Positions 25,845 to 32,262 of a stretch of DNA of 64,000 bases are shown here, in pieces. Within the stretch, counting starts at the first letter, position 1, and each line of letters starts with the position of its first letter. Origin of the DNA: Sphingobium sp. YR768 (GTDB lineage Bacteria > Pseudomonadota > Alphaproteobacteria > Sphingomonadales > Sphingomonadaceae); contig NZ_FOGE01000005.1 of assembly GCF_900111125.1 (NCBI RefSeq), forward strand, positions 177,045 through 241,044, written 5' to 3'. The translations under genes and the position numbers were made by a program. The notes under the pieces are model-generated. The model searched no databases. It worked only from the letters and a program-made list of their open reading frames with translations, and was not told the origin of the DNA.

Positions 25845-26774
25845 TTAATTCTCCAAAGCGTCGGCGGTCGCCTTCAACGCGGCAATATGATTGGTGCAGA
25901 TCTCATGCACGCATTCCCCAAGTGTCTGGATGCGGGCCTGCAACCATGTGAGTTCCTCGAGCGAGATCCGAAAATGCTTCGAATATTGCGCCTTGCGATA
26001 GGCTTCCTTGAGCTTCTGGAACAAGGACCGTTCGGCCCTCGTACCGCGCGGCCAGACATCGAAAAGCGTCCGGTCGAGGCCCTCAGCCAACGATCGCAGA
26101 AAGATGATGTTATGGTCGTAGGGCGTATAGAAAGTGAGGGTCAGCAGCACGCATTGATATAGCCGCTCCGTCGCCTGCTGGAGATCATAAGCTGCGTCGC
26201 GAAGATAACCTTCAGAAATATAGAATTGAGCGCCTTTGAAACGCCTCATGCCAGCGGGAAACATCTCTTCGAAATATTCTTTTGCCGCAAGATGGGCCTG
26301 CTGTGGCGTTTTGGGCTTTGCCGACGCCAGCAATCGATCGTCGGATTGGTACAGGACCGCGCCGTCCTTGACGATCTCGGAGAAAAGAACACGGCCATGG
26401 GCGAGCGCGTCGTTCACCTCCTGGAGCGAATGGATGATGAAATTGACGGGCGTCCGAATGATTTTTTCGACAAGATAGGCATCGACCAGGCGCTGCTCGG
26501 TTTCGGTCCAATAAGCAGCACGGTCCGCAAGTTCCTTCTGGTTGACGATCACCAATATGTCGTAATCGGATTTGAACTGGTTCGCATCCAGCGGCGCGTC
26601 GACCCAATCGCCTCGCGCATAGGAGCCGAACAGGATGACCTTGAGAATGCGAGCGGACTTCTTCCTGCCCTTGGCATCCTGTGTCGCTTCGCGGAATCCC
26701 TGGAACAGCATTTCGACGACATGATCGAGTTCGCGCTGTTTGTTGGCAGGAAGATGATTGATATCCGTCTTCAT
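25845..26774 (-). CDS. MNT-HEPN fusion protein (nucleotidyltransferase plus HEPN domain)
   Basis: 309 residues from ATG at 26774. The N-terminal half is a minimal nucleotidyltransferase with 'KVILFGSYARGDW' and the acidic pair in 'FKSDYDILVIV'. The C-terminal half (from about residue 170) is helical and HEPN-like: 'AHLAAKEYFEEMF', 'EGYLRDAAYDLQQATERLYQ'. In two-gene MntA-HepT systems the first domain adenylylates the second, an RNase, to silence it; here both are in one chain. It may act as a toxin-antitoxin or defence element. Function is inferred from the domains; I cannot see whether the RNase motif is intact. Confidence 0.75.
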   Translation of the reverse strand: MKTDINHLPANKQRELDHVVEMLFQGFREATQDAKGRKKSARILKVILFGSYARGDWVDAPLDANQFKSDYDILVIVNQKELADRAAYWTETEQRLVDAYLVEKIIRTPVNFIIHSLQEVNDALAHGRVLFSEIVKDGAVLYQSDDRLLASAKPKTPQQAHLAAKEYFEEMFPAGMRRFKGAQFYISEGYLRDAAYDLQQATERLYQCVLLTLTFYTPYDHNIIFLRSLAEGLDRTLFDVWPRGTRAERSLFQKLKEAYRKAQYSKHFRISLEELTWLQARIQTLGECVHEICTNHIAALKATADALEN

Positions 26775-26802
26775 CAATCCGGTCTCATCTCATTCTCTTC
26801 AA

Positions 26803-27192
26803 TCACCGCACAACCTCGAACTGGATGGGAATGTCGAGCGTGGCCCATGCCTGATCGGTTGTTACCGCCACACCGTCATGGACTTGCGTTAAAGCCAGGC
26901 AGGAGCGGTCTCCGAGCGATAGACCGGCAGCGCGGGTAGAAGCGCGCAAGGCTCCACCGATATCTGCCTGTTCCCGATCGACAGCGATGATGTCGACATC
27001 GAGTTCCGCCAGCATAGCGCTTGCCTCGTTCGGCTTGACGCCGCGATCGATCAGCTTTGCCAGCACTTCATGATAGTTCACGGCAGAAACCAAGGCGCGA
27101 GAAAGTCGAGCCTCTACGCGCTCGGCGCCAGGCTCCTGGAACAACAAGGAGAGAAGCGCCGACGCATCCAGCACATAGATCCTATCAGTCAC
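26803..27192 (-). CDS. vapC: PIN-domain toxin (VapC-like)
   Basis: 129 residues, normal VapC length. PIN ribonuclease motifs are visible: first acidic residue in 'IYVLDASALLSLLFQEPG', Glu in 'SAVNYHEVLAKL', and the later acidic cluster in 'GLSLGDRSCLALTQ' and 'VTTDQAWA'. It probably cuts RNA when freed from its antitoxin. Its start overlaps by 8 bases the end of the gene for the AbrB-type protein upstream, the normal antitoxin-then-toxin order. Confidence 0.88.
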   Translation of the reverse strand: MTDRIYVLDASALLSLLFQEPGAERVEARLSRALVSAVNYHEVLAKLIDRGVKPNEASAMLAELDVDIIAVDREQADIGGALRASTRAAGLSLGDRSCLALTQVHDGVAVTTDQAWATLDIPIQFEVVR

Positions 27193-27931
27193 CCGACGCC
27201 TCGGCCCGCCGTTCGGCGATCAGTTCCTCCGACACCAATCCCTCACTCGGGGCGAAGGCGCGCAGTCGATCCTGGATCCGACGGAGCGCAGATCGAGCTG
27301 GCCTAATCCGGATCTCCTCATCATTCATCTCGATCAGCACGGTATCGCCATTTTGCAGTCCGAGCGAACGTCTCATATCAGCGGGGAGCGCAACGCGTCC
27401 GCCCGCGATGATCTTTCCTCGAACAATGCTCATGACAGATTCTCCGGCATTGGTACTGTTGTTGTGATAGTACCGCATTCCAGCATCGCGTATCAAGTCT
27501 GCTGCCGCGAGCAATTGCAAAGATTTTTGATCGCCAGACAGTCCCGGCAACAAGAACAAGGTGTCGATCACCTGGTCGAGCAGGAGGCGAATTTTGGGTG
27601 CCATGGCCAGATTTTTGCGCCGATGATCGTGCGGATCGCGTTCACGGATGAGGATGCCCATTTCAACAAGTTTGCCGGTCCGGCGATGCGCATTGACGGC
27701 GGGCTCTTCATCCTCAATCGAAATACCGGTCTGATAGAGGGTCCTCCCCTCGAGTTCCGCAAGATAAATCACCAGCAGCGATGGCCAGTAGGCTCGGGAG
27801 AGAAGGGCGCGCCCCACCAGCTTCTCCAATTTCCCGTCCAGACCGATGAGCAGTCGACACGCAGCCGCCCGCGCATGATCCACCCCAGTGGCGCGTGCAT
27901 CCTGAACCTGCCTGTTGGCGACAGAAATCAT
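27185..27931 (-). CDS. MarR-like winged helix fused to AbrB-type antitoxin
   Basis: 248 residues from ATG at 27931, which has a near-ideal site (AAAGGAGGT, 7 bases away). Residues 1-130 look like a MarR-type winged helix: 'AYWPSLLVIYLAELEGR', then the wing 'ILIRERDPHDHRRKNLAM'. With no stop between them, the frame continues into a complete SpoVT/AbrB antitoxin (residues 167-248: 'MSIVRGKIIAGGRVALPADM', 'RRSLGLQNGDTVLIEMNDEE'). An internal ATG at 27433 with GGAG eight bases before it could also make the 82-residue antitoxin alone. An inverted repeat lies inside the joining segment. So either a fusion regulator or two nested products. Confidence 0.7.
   Translation of the reverse strand: MISVANRQVQDARATGVDHARAAACRLLIGLDGKLEKLVGRALLSRAYWPSLLVIYLAELEGRTLYQTGISIEDEEPAVNAHRRTGKLVEMGILIRERDPHDHRRKNLAMAPKIRLLLDQVIDTLFLLPGLSGDQKSLQLLAAADLIRDAGMRYYHNNSTNAGESVMSIVRGKIIAGGRVALPADMRRSLGLQNGDTVLIEMNDEEIRIRPARSALRRIQDRLRAFAPSEGLVSEELIAERRAEASGD
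27452..27474 (-). promoter_or_regulatory. operator-like inverted repeat ahead of the AbrB antitoxin start
   Basis: GGTACT-(11)-AGTACC, perfect 6-base arms, lies 19 bases upstream of the internal antitoxin ATG at 27433 and inside the coding frame of the fusion. This is where an autoregulated antitoxin operator is expected, so the short antitoxin-toxin pair may have its own promoter. Confidence 0.5.
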
Positions 27932-28001
27932 CGCTTCGACCTCCTTTCCACGGGATGCTCTTGCTCCGCGGCAAATTCTGGATAAGCGCGAAGCCGAAAA
28001 C

Positions 28002-28670
28002 CTACAGGTATCCGGCCCCTCGGAAGCTAATCGTACCGTTGCGGGCAACGACCAGATGATCGTGAAGCACGATATTGAAACAGCGTGCGGCGTGGGCGAT
28101 CTTGTCTGTCAGGTCGCGATCGGCTCTCGAAGGCGCAGGGCAACCGGATGGGTGATTGTGGACGAGCAGAATCGCCGTTGCCTCCAGATCGAGGCACCGC
28201 TTCAGAATTTCGCGGGGCCAGGCCTGGACGGCCGATACCGTTCCGACGCCCATCACCTCGTCCGCAACCAACTCGTTGCCCGCATTAAGGAACAGAACCC
28301 GAAACCGCTCGATCGGATCATAGGCCATATGCCCTCTCAGATAATCGAGCACAGACTGATCGCTGGATAATATGGGCCGCTGCATGAGGTGCCCCCTCAG
28401 CATCTGCGTCATCACGCGTCTGAAGCAGAGGAACGTCTGCTCGACCTCGATCGAGCCATCCAGCAGTTCGATCCTGGCGGCCGAACGCGCTGAAACAGCC
28501 TCGCCAAGAGAGCCAAAGCGGGCGAAGAAGCGTTCTGAAAGTTCCTGCGCGCGATCAGGACATGTAAGGCCGATCAGTTCTTCCAGGGCGCGTCGACACC
28601 CAGGCGCATCAATCGTGTCCGGTGCCGCCAGGTGGCGATCACCAGAGCCAGTTGGGCGAACCAACTCCAT
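28002..28670 (-). CDS. radC: RadC-like JAB-domain protein
   Basis: 222 residues if ATG at 28670 is used; this overlaps the end of the upstream gene by about 97 bases and has no clear ribosome site, so a later non-ATG start is possible. The metal-binding JAMM motif is complete: 'ILLVHNHPSGCPAPSRADRD', with an upstream 'RFRVLFLNAGNELVADEVMG'. The N-terminal part has a helix-hairpin-like segment ('FFARFGSLGEAVSA'). RadC-family proteins are common on mobile elements; their biochemical role is unsettled. It lies between the MarR-AbrB gene and a membrane-protein gene. Confidence 0.85.
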   Translation of the reverse strand: MELVRPTGSGDRHLAAPDTIDAPGCRRALEELIGLTCPDRAQELSERFFARFGSLGEAVSARSAARIELLDGSIEVEQTFLCFRRVMTQMLRGHLMQRPILSSDQSVLDYLRGHMAYDPIERFRVLFLNAGNELVADEVMGVGTVSAVQAWPREILKRCLDLEATAILLVHNHPSGCPAPSRADRDLTDKIAHAARCFNIVLHDHLVVARNGTISFRGAGYL

Positions 28671-29014
28671 AACGCCAGTGCATGCATATAGGCACGGGGA
28701 ACCACATTGGGCGCAATCATCAGCGCAACATGAATGACAACTTCCGCGCCCAGCATCGCGGCGATCCAGATCGGCCAAAAGCGGGTGCTCCGAATTGAAA
28801 GCCATAGGAAAATGCCCAATATCAGCAAATCGATGATCAGGATGCCGGCTTCGACTCCCTGAAACCGGATCCCGAAAGGCGACGCGACAAACACAGTCAG
28901 GCTTGCGCCGCCTAAAAGGGTGGCCGCACCGATACGTTCGGGTTGGCCGCCCTTTATGAAGGCATAGGCGCTGCTCAGAAGCAGAAGAGCTAGGAACAGG
29001 ACTTGTCGCGTCAT
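28574..29014 (-). CDS. four-helix integral membrane protein, unknown
   Basis: 146 residues. Four hydrophobic helices are visible: 'VLFLALLLLSSAYAFI', 'ATLLGGASLTVFVASPF', 'ILIIDLLILGIFLWLSI' and 'IAAMLGAEVVIHVALMIA', plus a fifth weak one ('ALWSWFAQLALVIAT'). No family recognised. It starts in an ATGA overlap with the 133-residue gene upstream (29011-29014) and overlaps RadC downstream. It is probably cotranscribed with the LuxR-type regulator further upstream. Confidence 0.68.
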   Translation of the reverse strand: MTRQVLFLALLLLSSAYAFIKGGQPERIGAATLLGGASLTVFVASPFGIRFQGVEAGILIIDLLILGIFLWLSIRSTRFWPIWIAAMLGAEVVIHVALMIAPNVVPRAYMHALALWSWFAQLALVIATWRHRTRLMRLGVDAPWKN

Positions 29015-29412
29015 GACGTAAAGGACGACAAATGTCCCGATCCGTCAATTTCTGTCGGCGAAAGCATCACACCGCTCGGAGATGCTGTCCCTCGGGTGGG
29101 CGACCCTGCCCTTGCCACCTTGAGAAGGTCGCCATAGCTGGTCTCCGGTAATCCAATTGCGTCACTGGCATGTTTGAGATTGGCGTGGGCGGTGACGATC
29201 TTCTCGCGCGTTTCTGCAACGAGCAGCATGGCCGAGGCGGAGCTTTGGATGGCGTCCTGGCCGATCATGGCCGAGAGGCGGGCATCCAGCCGCGCGAGCG
29301 GCAATGCCGCGTTGAGTTCGGCGATACGCGCAGCTGCGATGTCGATGGCCTCTTCGGCAGCGAACAAACGCTCGGCAACATGTTTGGCGACGGATTGGCG
29401 TTGAGCACGCAT
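29011..29412 (-). CDS. small helical protein, unknown
   Basis: 133 residues. The N-terminal 90 residues are helical and Ala-rich with repeated small and charged residues ('HVAERLFAAEEAIDIAAARI' and 'MLLVAETREKIVTAHANLKH'), suggesting a coiled coil. The end is Ser/Thr/Gly-rich and disordered-looking. No family recognised. It is translationally coupled to the membrane-protein gene. A role with the nearby LuxR-type regulator is possible but unproven. Confidence 0.6.
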   Translation of the reverse strand: MRAQRQSVAKHVAERLFAAEEAIDIAAARIAELNAALPLARLDARLSAMIGQDAIQSSASAMLLVAETREKIVTAHANLKHASDAIGLPETSYGDLLKVARAGSPTRGTASPSGVMLSPTEIDGSGHLSSFTS

Positions 29413-29474
29413 GGTTTCTCCTTCCCGCCCATCGGGGCAGGCTATGGTGATGGATTTGAGGATTTTTTGCCGCT

Positions 29475-30050
29475 CTATTTTGCCACGAGGTCGTTGAGTA
29501 CCAACAGCAGGGATATTCCGGCCCCTACGGCAAAGAGCATCATGGGCGTGAGGATCGCGAACGCGATCAGGGTGGAGGGTCCATTCAGGTCATTGCGTTG
29601 CCTCCCGGCTACGCGGAACGGCACAATGTCGAGCAAGGAGGAGGGCTGTTTGCGAACGCCATATGGGCGTTGTCCTTCTGCGAACAGATCCTTGTGTTCC
29701 TCGCGTGTCGGCTGTGCGTCCGCCTTGGTTTCGTTGGACGCATTTGACCCGCAATTGGCTCCGCCGGGAATAGTCATTGGATAGGGGGGTATAATCTGCC
29801 CCCCCTTGCCAGCCTCCCAATCCACGAAAAGCTGGGCTGCTTTCCATCGCGACACGTTCCCAAGTATCTGCCGGGTTTCGAGAATATGATTGTTCACCGT
29901 ATGGGGGGACAGGTTCAGGACTCGCCCGATCTCTTTGGACGATAAGCCTTTGGCGGCTTCTCGCAGGCAGTCGCCCTTGCGCGTGCTGAGCCGTTCAAGC
30001 CGGTCCGAATAGTCTTCCTCGTTCAAGGGCGTGTCCCTTCGCCAGTTCAT
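29475..30050 (-). CDS. LuxR-type helix-turn-helix regulator with C-terminal membrane segment
   Basis: 191 residues from ATG at 30050 (an upstream start at 30086 is possible; neither has a strong ribosome site). The LuxR C-terminal-type helix-turn-helix lies near the N-terminus: 'REAAKGLSSKEIGRVLNLSP' then 'HTVNNHILETRQIL'. A polar linker of about 80 residues follows, and the protein ends with one membrane helix ('LIAFAILTPMMLFAVGAGIS'). So the DNA-binding domain would be tethered to the inner membrane from the C-terminal side. No receiver or ligand domain is present. Confidence 0.75.
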   Translation of the reverse strand: MNWRRDTPLNEEDYSDRLERLSTRKGDCLREAAKGLSSKEIGRVLNLSPHTVNNHILETRQILGNVSRWKAAQLFVDWEAGKGGQIIPPYPMTIPGGANCGSNASNETKADAQPTREEHKDLFAEGQRPYGVRKQPSSLLDIVPFRVAGRQRNDLNGPSTLIAFAILTPMMLFAVGAGISLLLVLNDLVAK

Positions 30051-30384
30051 GGCAACCGGAAGCGGCGTCCTCTCCAACCATATCATTCGAGTTTATTTTG
30101 CCGTCAGTATCCAGTCGCAGCCATTCTGTTTCAAACAAAAACCTTTCGAAAACATAATCGTTCTGCATCCGGTTTAACAGATTGTTTTGCAAGCAATCCG
30201 AACCGGTCACGCTACGACAGCGACGCCAGAAGATCATAGCTGAACATAGGCTTGGCGCTTCACGAACTCCTCCCATGGTCTCCGGACACAAGACGGTCGG
30301 CCGGGCGCTGCTCTGCAGCGATCGAGCCTCGCGAAGGAGGGAGGAGGCAAGGCGAGCGGAAGAACCCAGAGGGATCCGGTTGCC
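30051..30384. promoter_or_regulatory. divergent intergenic region, 334 bases
   Basis: It separates the minus-strand LuxR-type gene from the plus-strand sigma-like gene. The left half is AT-rich with several TTTTG/CAAAA runs, as expected for promoters; the right half is GC-rich. No gene, strong hairpin or repeat stands out. Confidence 0.35.
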
Positions 30385-30873
30385 ATGCAATACTCTGAAG
30401 TCCGTGCTCTGCTGCAAGACGTCAAAACATATCTTGTGACCGGAGGCTGGCCGCCATCACGCCGTCGGCGTCGCGCGCATCTGCTGCGGCGTCTCGATAC
30501 CATTACAGCGCTATTGGACGCGGAGGCGCATCCAGCAATCGCAGTCGCCATGACCAGACTGGAAGGCGCGCCGGTCCTGCGCATCGACGCAGAAGAGGCC
30601 TATATCGAGGAGACGCCTGAAGGCGTGTGGGTCAGTGGATGGATATGGGTGGAGCAGCAAGCCTTGGCGTCCTGCGATGCCATGCGAATGATGAAGTTGC
30701 GCAACGCGATTGCGGATTTGCCGCAGCAAACTCGCGCCGTTTTCCTTGCCCATTGCGTCGAAGGTTCTGCCTATCCGGCGATAGCCCGCAGGTTGAGTCT
30801 CGAAGTTGCTGAGGTCCAGCGCGAACTGGCGTCGGCGCTTTTTATACTCTCGCAGGCCCTCGACGAGACATGA
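30385..30873 (+). CDS. sigma-70 region-4-like DNA-binding protein
   Basis: 162 residues. The C-terminal third resembles sigma region 4: 'LRNAIADLPQQTRAVFLAHC' followed by 'AYPAIARRLSLEVAEVQREL'. The middle ('EEAYIEETPEGVWVSGWIWV') and the basic N-terminus ('PPSRRRRRAHLLRRLD') are not sigma region 2, so it is not a full sigma factor. It may be an anti-termination or transcription-modifying protein. It overlaps the Toprim gene by ATGA (30870-30873). Confidence 0.65.
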   Translation: MQYSEVRALLQDVKTYLVTGGWPPSRRRRRAHLLRRLDTITALLDAEAHPAIAVAMTRLEGAPVLRIDAEEAYIEETPEGVWVSGWIWVEQQALASCDAMRMMKLRNAIADLPQQTRAVFLAHCVEGSAYPAIARRLSLEVAEVQRELASALFILSQALDET

Positions 30874-31778
30874 AGGATGATCCGCCAGGGCGGCTGACGA
30901 CGATGAAATCTCTTGAACTAGAATTTGAAGGCGCAACCCTCTGCCACAAGCTGGGCGGAAAATGGCAGCAAGATCGCGGCCTGTGCCTATGTCCGGCCCA
31001 TGATGACCATAATCCCAGCCTGTCGATCCGCGTCGGCAGGCGCGCGCTGCTGTTCAAATGCTTTGCCGGTTGCGACACGAGGGACGTCCTGCGGGCAATC
31101 CGGTGTCTACGCCTGCCTCTTCCGGAGCGGCACATTTCGGCTTCGTCGAGCAACGTGGCCTTGCCTCAAACAGGGGCAGGCCCCGCCCTGCGCATATGGA
31201 ACGCATCCGCGTCTCTCGCTGGCACACCCGCGGAAACCTACCTGTCTGGGCGCCTGCTCACGCCGCCCTGGCATGATCTGCGCTATAATCCACGCACGCC
31301 GCTGGGGCGAGGTCGCAGCGTGGTGTTTCGTCCGGCAATGATCGCTGCCGTGCGGGAGCGGCGGCGGATCGTCGCCATCCACCGCACCTTCCTCGATCAC
31401 GCAACCGCCACCCGGGCAAGCGATCTTGCCGATCCCCGCATGATGCTCGGACGTCCTGGGCGCGGCGCGGTGCAACTCATGCACCCCGGTCCGGTCCTCG
31501 GCCTGGCCGAAGGCATCGAGACCGCGCTAGCGGCGATGCAGTTGCACCGGATCCCGGTTTGGGCGATCCTCGGGGCAGAACGCGCGGGCCATATCCTGTT
31601 ACCCGATTGGCTGGAGCGCCTCGTCCTCCTGTTCGACAGGGATGCGGCTGGGTGGAAAGCGAATAAAAGTGCTCGCCTTGCCTATGAGCGACCGGGCCTG
31701 GAGATCATCAGCGTGTGGCCGCTGCCGCCCAACAATGATTGGGCAGATGTGCTGGAAAGGCGGCAACGCGCTGCCTGA
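30870..31778 (+). CDS. CHC2 zinc-finger and Toprim domain protein (primase-like)
   Basis: 302 residues. The N-terminus has a primase-type zinc finger: 'GLCLCPAHDDHNPSLSIR' with a second Cys pair in 'LFKCFAGCDTRDVL'. The C-terminal half has a Toprim fold: 'VLGLAEGIETALAAMQ' and 'LVLLFDRDAAGWKA'. This pairing is common in plasmid and element primases that help start DNA synthesis after transfer. It is shorter than DnaG and lacks a helicase-binding domain. It is coupled to the sigma-like gene before it and converges on the HU gene. Confidence 0.85.
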   Translation: MKDDPPGRLTTMKSLELEFEGATLCHKLGGKWQQDRGLCLCPAHDDHNPSLSIRVGRRALLFKCFAGCDTRDVLRAIRCLRLPLPERHISASSSNVALPQTGAGPALRIWNASASLAGTPAETYLSGRLLTPPWHDLRYNPRTPLGRGRSVVFRPAMIAAVRERRRIVAIHRTFLDHATATRASDLADPRMMLGRPGRGAVQLMHPGPVLGLAEGIETALAAMQLHRIPVWAILGAERAGHILLPDWLERLVLLFDRDAAGWKANKSARLAYERPGLEIISVWPLPPNNDWADVLERRQRAA

Positions 31779-31836
31779 AGGCTATGAACGAAGCTGGGGC
31801 TGCCCTGCGACGACAGAAACAGGGCAGCGATGCCGG

Positions 31837-32112
31837 TCAGCCGTTCAGGCGATCCTTGACTGCCTTGGCGGGCGTGAACGTCAGCTTCTTCGACGCCTTG
31901 ATGGAGATGGTTTCGCCTGTCGCCGGATTGCGCCCCTCTCGCGCCGGGCTGTCCTTGACTTTGAACTTGCCGAACCCGTTCAGCGAAATTTCGTCCCCTT
32001 TGGCTGCCGCATCGGCGATCGTCCCGAACACAGTGTCGACGAACTTGCGAGCGTCTGCCTTGGTAAGTCCGTGAGCGGTTGTAAGCGCTTCGGCCAGTTC
32101 GGAATTGTTCAT
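31837..32112 (-). CDS. HU-family DNA-binding protein
   Basis: 91 residues from ATG at 32112: AGGAGG is 6 bases before it, whereas the ATG six bases upstream would be too close. HU is a small DNA-bending dimer. Family features: 'NNSELAEALTTAHGLTKADA', 'GDEISLNGFGKFKVKDSPAR' with the arm 'EGRNPATGETISIKASKKL'. The arm keeps the RNPATGE motif and intercalating Pro. It is divergent from parB. On a mobile element it may act in segregation, recombination or silencing. Confidence 0.95.
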   Translation of the reverse strand: MNNSELAEALTTAHGLTKADARKFVDTVFGTIADAAAKGDEISLNGFGKFKVKDSPAREGRNPATGETISIKASKKLTFTPAKAVKDRLNG

Positions 32113-32191
32113 AACCATCCTCCTGAAAATTGCGAAGCTAGGGTTCATAGCGTTGCGCCTGCCTGCCGTCACGAGCCAAAACGGCGCGAAC

Positions 32192-32213
32192 GGAAAGGAA
32201 AGGGGGAGGGAAT
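32192..32213 (+). promoter_or_regulatory. purine-rich G/A tract in the parB leader
   Basis: A run of only A and G (acggaaaggaaagggggagg-like) 50-70 bases before the parB ATG. It is one of seven such tracts in the window; see findings. Confidence 0.4.
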
Positions 32214-32262
32214 CGGATGCGCGGTTCGATGTGCGGGCCGCAGCTTTTGCGGAGTCCATTGC

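Noticed and set aside
31642..32262. upstream extension of the parB frame
   Set aside because: It overlaps the Toprim gene end and the HU gene in antisense; the good ribosome site is at 32263.
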